A stretch of 64,000 nt of DNA, taken from contig NZ_CP104467.1 of assembly GCF_025369935.1 (NCBI RefSeq), forward strand, positions 5,525,001-5,589,000, written 5' to 3'. The notes under the pieces were generated by a model. That model ran no database searches and had not been told where the DNA came from. It worked only from the letters and a program-made list of their open reading frames with translations. Shown in pieces: positions 33,923-43,331 of this stretch; the first letter of the stretch is position 1; the number at the start of each line of letters is the position of its first letter. Origin of the DNA: Paenibacillus andongensis. Lineage in GTDB: Bacteria; Bacillota; Bacilli; Paenibacillales; NBRC-103111. The translations under genes were made by a program, and so were the position numbers.

Positions 33923-36900
33923 ATGAGAACAAACTTTCTCAAGAAATTCTCATGGATAGTACTGGCTGCGATTATGGTACTATCGAATTTATTCAGTGTT
34001 CTACCTAGTACGGCATCGGCTGCTAATGCTGATGGTTCCATGACTGTTGCCGAGGCTATTGCCAATAACAGCGGGACTGGAACAGTGGAAGGGTACATTG
34101 TCGGACATGCCACCGGTTCATTGTCGGCGAACTTTCAATCTCCGTTCGGCAATGATTTCAACTTCCTAATTGCAGATACCTCAAGTGAACGGGACAAAAC
34201 CAAATTATTGGACGTCCAGCTTACAACAGCATATCGTGCCCAGTTCGGACTTCAAACCAACCCCAGTATTATCGGAAAAAAAGTAAAAGTCACAGGGACG
34301 TTATCCGCTTACAACACATTCCCCGGGTTAAAAACGCCTACTGCTCTTACCTTTATTGATGACACTACGCCTCCGCCAACCGGCGTCATTTCCATTGCTG
34401 ATGCGAAAAAAGCCGCCGGCACCGTTACCATTGCAGGTGTCGTTACAGCAGACAACTCTGCCATCGGCGGAGGAAAGCTCTCTACATTTGTGCAGGATAA
34501 CACCGGAGGAATCAACATCTTCAACTCCTCCACGGTCGGTTTCCCGGATTTAAAAGAGGGCGACCAAATTCAATTAACAGGAACGATTACCTCATATAAA
34601 GATTTAACGGAGATTAGCCCTACCTCCATTACTGTGACCGCTCACAATCAAGCTATCCCTGCGCCTGTTCAGGTGTCCTTAGCCGATCTTCAAGACACGG
34701 CAAAAGCAGAGCAGTATGAAGGCCAACTTGTGCATATAAGCGGTTATTTCAAGATTGTTCCGGCAACCCCTGCCGGCGGCGGATATAACATTCAAGTCGT
34801 CGATCAACAATTTAACGGTACTACTGTGCGTATCATTGACGGCTCCCTTGATATGGCTGCTGTTCAACAAGATAAGTGGTATGAGGTTACAGGTATATTG
34901 GGACAGTATACTACCTATCAAGTAATTCCTCGTAAAGCAGCGGACTTTGTTCTTGCCGCCAACCAACCGCCCTTGTATCCGACTCAACCTGGCGACTATG
35001 AAGCAACTGTCGCAAGGGTTGTAGATGGAGATACAATCGCCTTGCAAAGTCCTGTACTGGGCGCTACAAATGTCCGTTTCTTAAATATCGATACTCCAGA
35101 ATCTGATGGATACATCAATCTAAACGGCGGGGTAAAAACTCCAGCTGACCAGAACCAATTGGATCTTGGTTTAGCGGCCAAGCACTATATGGAAACCCTA
35201 CTTCTGCCGGGCGATAAAGTCGTCTTAAAGGTTGGAGAAGAAGCGACGGATCACTATGGCCGCTTATTGGCTCAAGTTGTACGCAAGTCCGATAGCTTGA
35301 ATACGAACCTTGAAATGGTGAATAAAGGTTACGCTGTAACTTACTTCATCTGGCCGGTCGGTACTGCAGATGAGTACAATATGTATCAAGCAGCTGTGAA
35401 AGCGGCAAAGGACCAAGAATTAGGGATTTGGAATCCGGCTAATCCGTTGCAAGAGCTTCCATTCGTATTCCGTGCACGTTTCTCCGGAGAAGGCTTGACT
35501 CGCCCGGTCGGAAACTCCGATACGAAAATCTATGTGGACAAAGAAGAGTGGGCCTCCGTTCCGGTAGAGAAACGTATTTTCTTTAACACGGAAGCCGATG
35601 CGATTGCCAACGGATATTCCAAAGCAGCGCAAATTCCGGTTCCTCCTCTTCCGGATGGAACGGGCAAAAAAGTACTGTTTGACAACACGCACGGTCAAAC
35701 AGCCGGCGCAGCCGACTGGGTCATTGAAGGCGGATTCTCCGATTTCGCTGACGGATTGAGAGCGGCAGGTTTTACCGTAGATGCGCTTGAACGCTCGATC
35801 CCTTATACATTCGGTGAACAAGCCGTAACCTACGATAACTTGAAAAATTACGACGTCTTCATTATCGGAGAAGCAAACATTCCTTATAAGAAATCCGAAC
35901 AAGATGCAATGCTTCAATACGTCAAAGATGGCGGCAGCATATACTTCATTGCCGACCATTACAATGCAGACCGCAATAAAAACCGTTGGGATGCTTCGGA
36001 GGTTATGAATGGTTACCGCCGTGGCGCATGGGACAACCCTGCCAAAGGAATGTCCGCGGAAGAAGCGGCGTCCGCAGCGATGCAAGGCGTACAAAGCTCG
36101 GACTGGTTAGCCCAAAACTTCGGCGTTCGTTTCCGTTATAATGCGCTTGGCGACGTAGATAACCTGACGGATGTTGTAACGCCGGACCAATCGTTTGGAA
36201 TTACCGCAGGAGTAAACTCGGTTGCGATGCATGCGGGATCCACTCTTGCGATTCTAGATCCGACTAAAGCAAAGGGACTTGTTTACGTTCCAACCAGCGT
36301 TCCTGCTTGGGCTAATGCCGTAGACAGCGGGATTTATAGCGGAGGTGGCCGTGCGGAAGGCCCGTTCGCAGCCGTATCCAAGCTTGGTGCAGGGAAAGCG
36401 GCCTTTATCGGCGACTCCTCTCCGGTTGAAGATGCCACTCCTAAATATTTGCGCGAAGATAACGGATCGAAGAAGACGACCTATGACGGCTTCAAGGGCG
36501 AAGCCAACGATGCCGCGTTCTTGGTTCATACCGTCGAATGGTTGGCAAATCATGAAAGCTACACCAGCCTGGCTCAAGTAGCGGGGCTTCAATTGGATCA
36601 ACCGACTCAATTGCTCGCTTTCGAGAATCCGGCGCAATCTACAGAGCCGAAGCCGGAACCATGGGCCGCTCCAGATGCCGGATATAAGTGGTACGACCCT
36701 TCTACTTTTAGAGCGGGATCCTATGGATCCACTCAGCAAGCGCCAGTTCAAGCGCAGTATACATTTGTTCATCAGAGCACACTGCCGAACGCCGAGCAGT
36801 TCCAAATTCGCGTAACGGTAGATAAGCTCTTGCCAGGGCAAACCGTTTCGAACCTGACAGTCGGTTTGTATCTATCAGGAGGAACCCAGGTAGCCAAATT

Positions 36901-38461
36901 CCAGAATGCAGACGGCACATGGCCTACCAACTTTGGATATAGCGCGGGCTTCTCCGCTACTGCCGACGCTACTGGCCATGCCTATAAAGACTTAACGGTT
37001 CAAATCAACCCGGCAACCGCAGGTCAAGCCAGCTTGCGATTGAAGGTAAACGGCAATAATCAAATGACAGAAACCGTGTCGATCGCCAACGTACCTGCCG
37101 AACCATTGCCTAAAGATCATCCGCCGGTTCCGGACAAAATCTCAATTGCGGATGCTCGCCTGAAGGCAGACAACAATTTGGTAACGGTAGAAGGCGTCAT
37201 CACTTCGGAGCCGGGAGCATTCGGCGGTCAAGGCTTCTACCTACAGGATGAGACAGCCGGAATTTACGTGTTCCAAAACGCAGCAGGTTATCATGCCGGT
37301 GATAAGATCTCCATTAGCGCGAAAAAGACGGTATATAACACAGAATTGGAATTAACCGACCCTGTTGTTCTCGAAAAAATAGGAACAGTTGGTCTGCCGG
37401 GAGCCATCGTCCAACCGGCAATAAATGATGACAATCAAGGTCGACTTGTAAAGCTGGAAAACGTCACCATTCAAAGCTATAAAACAGCATCGCCTGCAGG
37501 TTCCTTTGAATTTGACGTCGTGAACGGATCGGGCTCCACACACGTTCGTGCAGATGTCCGCACAGGGATTAGTTTCACTGAATTTAAGGCTAAATTCCCA
37601 GAAGGAAGCCTGGTGCACATGACAGGCATTTCATCAATCTTTAAAGGAATTTACCAGCTCAAACCGCTTGCAATCAGCGCTGTAGAGCTCGCAGACGTAA
37701 TTGCCCCGACAGCAACAGTAGCATACAGCACAACTGCTCTGACGAACCAAGATGTGACCGCTACGATCACACCAAGCGAACCAGTGACGATCACGAACAA
37801 CAGCGGTTCGACAAGCTATACCTTCGCAGATAATGGCAGTTTCACGTTCGAATTCATCGATGCGGCAGGTAACAAAGGTACAATAACAGCAACAGTCGCG
37901 AACATCGACAAGGTGGCACCGACGGCAACCGTCGCATACAGCACGACTGCTCCTACAAACCAAGATGTAATAGCGACGATTACGCCGAGCGAAGCGGTAA
38001 GCGGTCCGCTGACCCACACGTTCAGCGATAACGGCAGCTTCACATTCGAATTCACGGACGCAGCCGGTAACAAAGGCAGCGTAACGGCAACTGTCAGCAA
38101 TATCGACAAAATCGCGCCGTTGCTCAAGCTCTCAGTCGATAAACCGGTACTGCAGGAGAATAATCACAAAATGGTGCAAATAAACGTCGGCGTGGAGACG
38201 GACGGAACCGGCACCGGTGTCGCTTCCGTCGTGCTGACCTCGATCACATCGAATGAGCCTGAAAACGGACTAGGCGATGGCAATACGGAGAACGACATTC
38301 AAGACGCGGCGATCGGAACAAACGATACATCGTTTAGCCTCCGCGCGGAGCGTTCCGGTAAAGGCAGCGGACGAATTTATACGATCACGTACACAGCCAC
38401 CGATCTAGCTGGAAATACAACAACCTCGTCAACTCAAGTGGTCGTTCCTATCAAAAAATAA
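33923..38461 (+). CDS. Large secreted YhcR-like multidomain nuclease
   Basis: A 1512-residue extracellular protein. A signal peptide (~1-33, ending STASAANA) is followed by a DUF6359-type domain (~38-150) and two OB-fold nucleic-acid-binding domains (~155-240 and ~245-345). A staphylococcal-nuclease domain lies at ~355-515, with VVDGDTI, VRFLNIDTPES and HYGRLLAQVV supplying the catalytic Asp, Arg and second Arg. Next is a ~350-residue class I glutaminase-like domain of unknown role (YDVFIIGEANIPY, GGSIYFIADHYNA), a third OB-fold (~1050-1190) and two near-identical Ig-like repeats (TATVAYSTTAxTNQDVxATI). B. subtilis YhcR has OB folds plus a TNase but ends in a 5'-nucleotidase; that part is replaced here. 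No LPXTG or SLH anchor is seen. It probably degrades extracellular nucleic acid. Confidence 0.9.
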   Translation: MRTNFLKKFSWIVLAAIMVLSNLFSVLPSTASAANADGSMTVAEAIANNSGTGTVEGYIVGHATGSLSANFQSPFGNDFNFLIADTSSERDKTKLLDVQLTTAYRAQFGLQTNPSIIGKKVKVTGTLSAYNTFPGLKTPTALTFIDDTTPPPTGVISIADAKKAAGTVTIAGVVTADNSAIGGGKLSTFVQDNTGGINIFNSSTVGFPDLKEGDQIQLTGTITSYKDLTEISPTSITVTAHNQAIPAPVQVSLADLQDTAKAEQYEGQLVHISGYFKIVPATPAGGGYNIQVVDQQFNGTTVRIIDGSLDMAAVQQDKWYEVTGILGQYTTYQVIPRKAADFVLAANQPPLYPTQPGDYEATVARVVDGDTIALQSPVLGATNVRFLNIDTPESDGYINLNGGVKTPADQNQLDLGLAAKHYMETLLLPGDKVVLKVGEEATDHYGRLLAQVVRKSDSLNTNLEMVNKGYAVTYFIWPVGTADEYNMYQAAVKAAKDQELGIWNPANPLQELPFVFRARFSGEGLTRPVGNSDTKIYVDKEEWASVPVEKRIFFNTEADAIANGYSKAAQIPVPPLPDGTGKKVLFDNTHGQTAGAADWVIEGGFSDFADGLRAAGFTVDALERSIPYTFGEQAVTYDNLKNYDVFIIGEANIPYKKSEQDAMLQYVKDGGSIYFIADHYNADRNKNRWDASEVMNGYRRGAWDNPAKGMSAEEAASAAMQGVQSSDWLAQNFGVRFRYNALGDVDNLTDVVTPDQSFGITAGVNSVAMHAGSTLAILDPTKAKGLVYVPTSVPAWANAVDSGIYSGGGRAEGPFAAVSKLGAGKAAFIGDSSPVEDATPKYLREDNGSKKTTYDGFKGEANDAAFLVHTVEWLANHESYTSLAQVAGLQLDQPTQLLAFENPAQSTEPKPEPWAAPDAGYKWYDPSTFRAGSYGSTQQAPVQAQYTFVHQSTLPNAEQFQIRVTVDKLLPGQTVSNLTVGLYLSGGTQVAKFQNADGTWPTNFGYSAGFSATADATGHAYKDLTVQINPATAGQASLRLKVNGNNQMTETVSIANVPAEPLPKDHPPVPDKISIADARLKADNNLVTVEGVITSEPGAFGGQGFYLQDETAGIYVFQNAAGYHAGDKISISAKKTVYNTELELTDPVVLEKIGTVGLPGAIVQPAINDDNQGRLVKLENVTIQSYKTASPAGSFEFDVVNGSGSTHVRADVRTGISFTEFKAKFPEGSLVHMTGISSIFKGIYQLKPLAISAVELADVIAPTATVAYSTTALTNQDVTATITPSEPVTITNNSGSTSYTFADNGSFTFEFIDAAGNKGTITATVANIDKVAPTATVAYSTTAPTNQDVIATITPSEAVSGPLTHTFSDNGSFTFEFTDAAGNKGSVTATVSNIDKIAPLLKLSVDKPVLQENNHKMVQINVGVETDGTGTGVASVVLTSITSNEPENGLGDGNTENDIQDAAIGTNDTSFSLRAERSGKGSGRIYTITYTATDLAGNTTTSSTQVVVPIKK

Positions 38462-38477
38462 AAAATGAGCATCAACA

Positions 38478-38512
38478 AAAAGGCAGTCCTCAAGATGAGG
38501 ACTGCCTTTTTT
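38478..38512. terminator. Bidirectional terminator between nuclease and XRE gene
   Basis: A perfect 14 bp stem AAAAGGCAGTCCTC / GAGGACTGCCTTTT with a 5 nt loop and T-runs on both strands. It serves the nuclease and possibly the convergent XRE gene at 38566. Confidence 0.92.
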
Positions 38513-38565
38513 GGTATTACTGTACATCTCCCCTACATCTTCAATGCCAAATCATTCTAACCCAA

Positions 38566-38805
38566 CTACATCTCAATCAGAAACAATTCTTCCAAATCCT
38601 TTTCTAGCAAATCACTCAATTTCTTTGCCGTAGATGGACCCACTGATTTAATCGATCGTTCAAGCAGACTGATATAAGCATGACTTAAACCCGAGTGCTT
38701 CGCCAACTCTCGCTGCGAGTAACCTTTAATGACTCTCGCTTTAATAAAAACATCGGTCCTCGCCAAGATCTTAATATTCATTCTGCCATAGACCCCCGTT
38801 CTCAT
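38566..38805 (-). CDS. Small XRE-family HTH regulator
   Basis: A 79-residue Cro/C1-type DNA-binding protein that is essentially only a helix-turn-helix domain (GYSQRELAKHSGLSHAYISLLERSIKSVGPSTAKKLSDLL). AAGGGG lies 6 nt before the ATG at 38805. An internal ATG at 38781 is possible. It is divergent from a second XRE gene at 38985. Its own promoter (TTGCAT-16-TATAAT) overlaps an inverted repeat that is a likely operator. Targets beyond this locus are unknown. Confidence 0.85.
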   Translation of the reverse strand: MRTGVYGRMNIKILARTDVFIKARVIKGYSQRELAKHSGLSHAYISLLERSIKSVGPSTAKKLSDLLEKDLEELFLIEM

Positions 38806-38838
38806 TTTGTTCCCCTTGTAACATTATACCATTAAATT

Positions 38839-38872
38839 TTACTTATGCAACCATTTTTGTTTACATAAGTAA
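38839..38872. promoter_or_regulatory. Inverted repeat operator at the 38566 gene promoter
   Basis: TTACTTATG (38839-38847) and CATAAGTAA (38864-38872) are perfect 9 bp arms. The left arm overlaps the -35 (TTGCAT, 38850-38845) of the - strand promoter, whose -10 TATAAT is at 38828-38823. Autorepression is the simplest reading. Confidence 0.5.
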
Positions 38873-38916
38873 CCTACTGTGGATCAATTTTATTCATTGC
38901 TCCGATTGTAATTACT

Positions 38917-38949
38917 TTAGTAAACTGATACGATTATATCGTTTACTAA
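38917..38949. promoter_or_regulatory. Inverted repeat operator upstream of the 38985 gene
   Basis: TTAGTAAAC (38917-38925) and GTTTACTAA (38941-38949) are perfect 9 bp arms 15 bp apart. A third GTTTACT begins at 38951. It differs in sequence from the neighbouring repeat, so the two regulators may each read one site. Confidence 0.5.
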
Positions 38950-38984
38950 TGTTTACTTTTGTTAGTGAGGGTGAGTGAGAGTCT

Positions 38985-39371
38985 ATGTATTTCTACGATA
39001 AATTAAAAGATATGCGCAAATTAAAAGGTTTCACCATTCGTGAGCTTGCCGACCGTTCAGGAGTCTCAGCCGCTTATATTTCCCAACTAGAGAACGGTAA
39101 CCGCGGCATACCTTCACCGGAAGTATTAATGAAGCTGTCCGAAGGGCTTAACACTTCCTATTCCGAACTAATGGATATCGCAGGATATCTGGAGTCATCC
39201 CCGACTGAACAGCAATTTCAAAGCAATCCCGTTAATTTGCGGCGTTTTCTCCGTGAGAATGAACTCATGTTTGATGGTTTTGTACTTACGACAGAAGATA
39301 AAGAATGGGTCGAGCGTATGCTGACTGTCTTATTTTGGAAAGAACGTCAAACGAAAATCGACGGTCAATGA
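38985..39371 (+). CDS. XRE-family HTH regulator
   Basis: A 128-residue regulator with an N-terminal helix-turn-helix (LKGFTIRELADRSGVSAAYISQLENGNRGIPSPEVLMKLSEGL, residues ~14-58). Its helical C-terminal part has no recognised fold. GAGGGTGAG lies upstream of the ATG. It is divergent from the small XRE gene at 38566 and convergent with the phosphoesterase that ends 7 bp after its stop. It may act as a paired switch with its neighbour. Confidence 0.88.
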   Translation: MYFYDKLKDMRKLKGFTIRELADRSGVSAAYISQLENGNRGIPSPEVLMKLSEGLNTSYSELMDIAGYLESSPTEQQFQSNPVNLRRFLRENELMFDGFVLTTEDKEWVERMLTVLFWKERQTKIDGQ

Positions 39372-39378
39372 TTCGTTC

Positions 39379-40101
39379 TTATTTTACAAGGCCGTTTCGA
39401 ACAATTCTTGTCATCATTTCTGCGTTCGGGTACTGGACTTCTTCATATTGCTTGACCACGTCTTCAATCCGAAATGCAACACGTTCAATCGATGTTCGGA
39501 TTTGTCCATTTTCGATTTCTACAATGGCATAAGCTGCTTTCGGCATACCGTCAAAAGGTAGACCTACACTTCCGATATTCATCAGTATTTTACCTTCCAT
39601 ATAACGGATGAATGGCCTGTGGATATGAGCATAAATGAAGATGTCAGCATCCGAAGCGGACATAAGCTTAGACTTCAGCACCTCATCACCAGCGCCAGGA
39701 AGAACAACTTCGAACAGGCTATCTGGCGTCGCATGGAATGCATGAATCGTGATACCTTCTATCTCAAGCTTCAATTCAGTCGGCAGACTTGATAAGTATT
39801 CGACATCCTGCTCGTCCAATTGCGCAACCGTCCACTCCCGTTCCGCCCTCATCATTTCGATGACCTGCTCCGGGACTTCTCCTTGATTTACGCCGCGCAC
39901 AACCCATTCATCTGCGTTTCCTTTAATGACCTGCGTCTGTAAAGATTGGACCAATGCAAGAGATCGTTTGGGATCCGGTCCACGGTAGCAAAGATCCCCC
40001 AGCACATATACGCGGTCAATCTGGTTCTTCCTTATATCCTCCAGAACGGCTTCCAGAGCGATTGCATTCCCATGTATATCCGAAATAAAGGCTAGTTTCA
40101 C
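39379..40101 (-). CDS. Calcineurin-like metallophosphoesterase
   Basis: A 240-residue cytoplasmic metallophosphoesterase (YfcE/MJ0936-like or ApaH-like). The two-metal motifs appear in order: FISDIHGN, LGDLCYRGPDP, GNADEW, HAFHATPD and YAHIHRPF. The GTG at 40101 gives the family's usual MKLAFISDIHGN start and has GGGGGA 8 nt upstream. A longer GTG at 40128 overlaps the preceding stop as GTGA but lacks a ribosome site. It is translated just after the Dabb-domain gene, so the two form an operon. The substrate is not predictable. Confidence 0.88.
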   Translation of the reverse strand: MKLAFISDIHGNAIALEAVLEDIRKNQIDRVYVLGDLCYRGPDPKRSLALVQSLQTQVIKGNADEWVVRGVNQGEVPEQVIEMMRAEREWTVAQLDEQDVEYLSSLPTELKLEIEGITIHAFHATPDSLFEVVLPGAGDEVLKSKLMSASDADIFIYAHIHRPFIRYMEGKILMNIGSVGLPFDGMPKAAYAIVEIENGQIRTSIERVAFRIEDVVKQYEEVQYPNAEMMTRIVRNGLVK

Positions 40102-40124
40102 CCGGTTTTCCCCCTGTTTATCGC

Positions 40125-40433
40125 TCACTTCATGATTGGATAGTCGATCACAATGACATTCTCAAGGATTCCCTCTAAGGATTGCACGAATTGCTGATGC
40201 GCAGGATGTGGTCCGTATTGACGCAGAGATTCTTGATCTTCAAAAGTCACACGAAGTCCTATCGTGTATCCTTGCACATTTTCTGTTTCTTCTGTCACAT
40301 TTACGCCTGCTGATAAATCAACGATCCCAGGAATCTTATTTTTAAGAGACCATAAGGTTTCAAGCAATTCCTTTTCCTTCTGTTGAGCTAAATTCTCTTT
40401 AAATTTGAACGAAACTAAGTGTTCAAACATCAT
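40125..40433 (-). CDS. Dabb (stress-responsive A/B barrel) family protein
   Basis: A 102-residue ferredoxin-like dimeric barrel protein. It opens MFEHLVSFKFKEN and includes IVDLSAGVNVTEE and the family's HPAHQQFVQ segment near residue 80. Dabb proteins are small stress-associated or polyketide-processing proteins; none of those roles can be assigned here. GGAGG lies 11 nt before the ATG. It is 28 bp downstream of the UPF0173 hydrolase gene and upstream of the phosphoesterase. Confidence 0.85.
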   Translation of the reverse strand: MMFEHLVSFKFKENLAQQKEKELLETLWSLKNKIPGIVDLSAGVNVTEETENVQGYTIGLRVTFEDQESLRQYGPHPAHQQFVQSLEGILENVIVIDYPIMK

Positions 40434-40461
40434 GGCTAAAAAAGCCTCCTTTAGAATTAAA

Positions 40462-41151
40462 TTAGAATGATAGACTTTGACCAGGTTCTACGACAACACC
40501 TTTTATTCCCTCAGCAGCCAAACTCTCTACAAAAGCCGTCGGATCCTGCTTAATGAGAGGAAATGTGTTGTAGTGCATCGGAACAACCATTTTTGCTTGT
40601 AAAAATTGTGCAGCGATAACAGCGTCGCGGGGGCCCATGGTATAGTTGTCACCAATTGGAAGAAAGGCAAGATCGATCGCATTTAATTTGCCAAGCAATT
40701 GCATATCTCCAAAAAGGCCCGTATCGCCTGCATGGTATATCGTTTTCCCCTCTACGGTAAGGAGGAAACCACTAGCCATCCCTGTATACATATTTTCTTT
40801 GGTTCCAGGCGGGTTATAGGAAGAATCATGCAGCGCCAGCGTCATTTTCACTTTACCAAAAGGAAACTGATATTCCCCGCCAATCCCCATTCCGTGGGTT
40901 TTTGCCCCTTGGAAAGACAAGTACCTTCCCAAATCATTGGGTGCAATAATCGTGGCTTCGTTCCGCTTTGCAATCTCTATTGAATCACCTAAATGATCGG
41001 CATGACCATGTGTGACGAGTATGTAATCAGCCTTAATATCTTCCGGTTTTGCAGTGGCTAGAGGGTTATGGTTCAAGAAGGGATCAATGATGAGCGTATG
41101 CTCCTTTAATCGAATCTCAACACAGCTTTGTCCATGAAAAATAATGTTCAT
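40462..41151 (-). CDS. UPF0173 metal-dependent hydrolase (metallo-beta-lactamase fold)
   Basis: A 229-residue protein of the YtkL/UPF0173 family. The zinc-binding motif THGHADHLGD is near residues 48-57, HDSSYNPPG near 110, HAGDTGLFGD near 140 and the final VPMHYNTFP histidine near 195. Length and motif spacing are full. The family has no established substrate. AGGAGCG precedes the ATG. It heads a three-gene run with the Dabb and phosphoesterase genes. Confidence 0.93.
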   Translation of the reverse strand: MNIIFHGQSCVEIRLKEHTLIIDPFLNHNPLATAKPEDIKADYILVTHGHADHLGDSIEIAKRNEATIIAPNDLGRYLSFQGAKTHGMGIGGEYQFPFGKVKMTLALHDSSYNPPGTKENMYTGMASGFLLTVEGKTIYHAGDTGLFGDMQLLGKLNAIDLAFLPIGDNYTMGPRDAVIAAQFLQAKMVVPMHYNTFPLIKQDPTAFVESLAAEGIKGVVVEPGQSLSF

Positions 41152-41244
41152 AAAATCGCTCCTTTGTCATTAGCTGATTTCAATTCATTGTTTTTGATTA
41201 GGCCTGAGCCTATTTTAGCATACTTTATTTACCATTAGCTTCTT

Positions 41245-42150
41245 TTACGATTCCCATTTACATTCCTCAGGCTTCTTATCCGGCAAAAAACCACGAAACA
41301 CCGTAGTCCTTAATTGATGCGTGTCGGTTCGCTCCAAATAGTCAATCCTGCAGCACAAGCGTGGTTCAATCCACTGCGTTTTCTCTTCCACGAACGTGTT
41401 CAATTGCTTAGCTAACAGTAAGAACATTTGCTTATCTTCGGATTGAAAGCCAAACTCAACCACACCAACCGCCTTATTCTTCACCGTTCTGAAATTCAAG
41501 CCGATTACTAAGCCAAACGGATTTGATCTATACCCCAAAATAACTACATCAATCGATTTAAAATATTTCACTTTCAGCCAGTCGTTACTCTTGGTATCCA
41601 GTTGATATTTGGAATCTTTCCGCTTCGCTACAATGCCTTCCATATTCCGTTCTTTCATTAACTCAAATAGCGCCTTACCTTGTCCATCTATGAACATAGT
41701 AGGCATGATAACAGATGTAGCATCGATGATGTCGCCTAGCCGCTGTTTTCGCTGCATCAACGATTCATCCAAGTGATCCCTATTTGTGTAAAGGACATCG
41801 AAAACAACAAAAGTAACAGGATGAGTGTTTACAGCGCGATTAATCTTTGCGGAAATACTCAACCGACCCCGATAAGAAAAATCATCAAAGACCGGTCTGC
41901 CATCACGTAAAACAATTCCCTCACAGTCAAAAATCGCTGTATGAGCCTTGATTGCCGCTGCTGCTTCCTTTAATTCGGGAAATTTGCTGGAAATCAACAT
42001 ACCGTTTCGTGTAAAAGCTTCAATGCGATTGCCCTGCTTGTGTATAAGGATTCGCCATCCGTCCCATTTGGGTTCAAATAAATAATTCTCGTCATCAAAT
42101 GCTTCTTTACCGATACTGACAATCATTGGCTTTATTGGCTCAAATAGCAC
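41245..42150 (-). CDS. Stand-alone ATP-dependent DNA ligase
   Basis: A 301-residue ATP-dependent ligase like the ligase module of LigD. Motif I with the adenylated lysine is EPKWDGWR, motif III is FVVFDVLY, motif IV is MEGIVAKRKDSKY and motif V is WLKVKYF. A C-terminal OB domain follows (~205-295). I place the start at a GTG (42150) with GGGGTGG 6 nt upstream, giving the family's usual LFEPIKPM opening; the ATG at 42165 has no ribosome site. No Ku, primase or nuclease gene is nearby. It probably seals nicks in DNA repair, perhaps in spores or stationary phase. Confidence 0.88.
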   Translation of the reverse strand: MLFEPIKPMIVSIGKEAFDDENYLFEPKWDGWRILIHKQGNRIEAFTRNGMLISSKFPELKEAAAAIKAHTAIFDCEGIVLRDGRPVFDDFSYRGRLSISAKINRAVNTHPVTFVVFDVLYTNRDHLDESLMQRKQRLGDIIDATSVIMPTMFIDGQGKALFELMKERNMEGIVAKRKDSKYQLDTKSNDWLKVKYFKSIDVVILGYRSNPFGLVIGLNFRTVKNKAVGVVEFGFQSEDKQMFLLLAKQLNTFVEEKTQWIEPRLCCRIDYLERTDTHQLRTTVFRGFLPDKKPEECKWES

Positions 42151-42224
42151 GTCTAACCACCCCATTACACCAGTGTGGCACTATCGTATCCGATCTAAAC
42201 AGCTCTCAAGAGGCGGGTTATCTG

Positions 42225-43331
42225 TCAGCCGCTCACACCGGTTGCCTCTCTCATTTTCGCATCCAATAACTGGAATGCTTTCTTAAGCTCATCTTTAGGT
42301 ATATTCGCAAAGCGATCACCGATAGTTACTTCATAACAACAAGTTGTCTCGCTGCTCTCTCTTATATAGTGGGTTAAGCCAATACCCGAATCCTCATACA
42401 TGGCTACTAATATAGGTTCAAACTTTTCTTTCGGCAGATCAACATGTACATGAAACATGTTAGTCACAGGTTCTAACGGTTTTGTCGCAACACCATGGCA
42501 TTGATTATAGTGGCCAGCAAGCACTTTGGCTTCTTCATAATACTGATTCATTTTAGGCAATCTCTGTTTGAAATAATGGCTGGCACTTAGGATATACGGA
42601 TAAAGGCTGATTAAATCGCCTCCATGTCGTCTTTTCCATACTTTGGACTCTTTTGTAAAAGCTTCGTCCCCTGCTAGGATAGCTCCTGCGATCCCGCCAA
42701 TTCCTTTGTAAAAAGAGATATACACACTATCAAAAAGCTCACAAATTTCTTCAGCTGTCTTTTGATAATAAGGTAGAATCTCGTACAGTCTGGCTCCGTC
42801 CAGATGCAGTCTAATCCCTTTTTCACGGCAATACGAACATATGGCAACAAGCTCCTCGTAGTCCGGCAACTGCCCGCCAATTTCACGTTGTGGTAATTCT
42901 ATTAATAAACAAGCTATATCGTCTTGCATTTGGAGAACATCTTCCAGTCGGATTAGTCTGTCCTTATCCCCAAGCAAAATAGTTTCAATGTGGTGTAATT
43001 CTTTTAACCCGTCTTCTTCATGAATTTCCAGATGACTCAAAGGATGATAAGCTACTTTCTTAATGCCCTTCCTGTCACACCAGATTCTTAAGGCAATTTG
43101 CTGAGCCATGGTTCCGCTAGGGAAAAAGACAGCAGTTTCTTTACCCAAGAACGTCGCCATTTCTTCTTGAAAATTGTCGATAAGTTTTCCCGAACCATAA
43201 GTATCACTGTCCAGATTCCCATCGATATCGTTCAATACCTCTTTCAAAATCTGAATGTTTCTTTTACTATGGCCACCTACTGGATAAATACTTTGATTAA
43301 ACGCTTCTAGTAAGGAATTATGCTTGCTCAT
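42225..43331 (-). CDS. Threonine aldolase/beta-eliminating lyase family PLP enzyme
   Basis: A 368-residue fold-type I PLP enzyme of the LtaE group. Recognisable parts are SDTYGSGKLIDNFQEEMATFLGKE, the cofactor-contacting RLHLDGARLYE and the Schiff-base lysine in VYISFYKGIGGIAGAIL (Lys near 207). It likely cleaves threonine or a related beta-hydroxy amino acid. PLP enzymes of this group also include tyrosine/tryptophan-type lyases, so the substrate is uncertain. Monocistronic, divergent from the truncated permease at 43497. Confidence 0.88.
   Translation of the reverse strand: MSKHNSLLEAFNQSIYPVGGHSKRNIQILKEVLNDIDGNLDSDTYGSGKLIDNFQEEMATFLGKETAVFFPSGTMAQQIALRIWCDRKGIKKVAYHPLSHLEIHEEDGLKELHHIETILLGDKDRLIRLEDVLQMQDDIACLLIELPQREIGGQLPDYEELVAICSYCREKGIRLHLDGARLYEILPYYQKTAEEICELFDSVYISFYKGIGGIAGAILAGDEAFTKESKVWKRRHGGDLISLYPYILSASHYFKQRLPKMNQYYEEAKVLAGHYNQCHGVATKPLEPVTNMFHVHVDLPKEKFEPILVAMYEDSGIGLTHYIRESSETTCCYEVTIGDRFANIPKDELKKAFQLLDAKMREATGVSG

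Noticed and set aside
35420-36841. 224- and 195-codon ORFs antisense to the nuclease gene
   Set aside because: Cys/Arg-rich shadow translations of the opposite strand of a clearly coding region.
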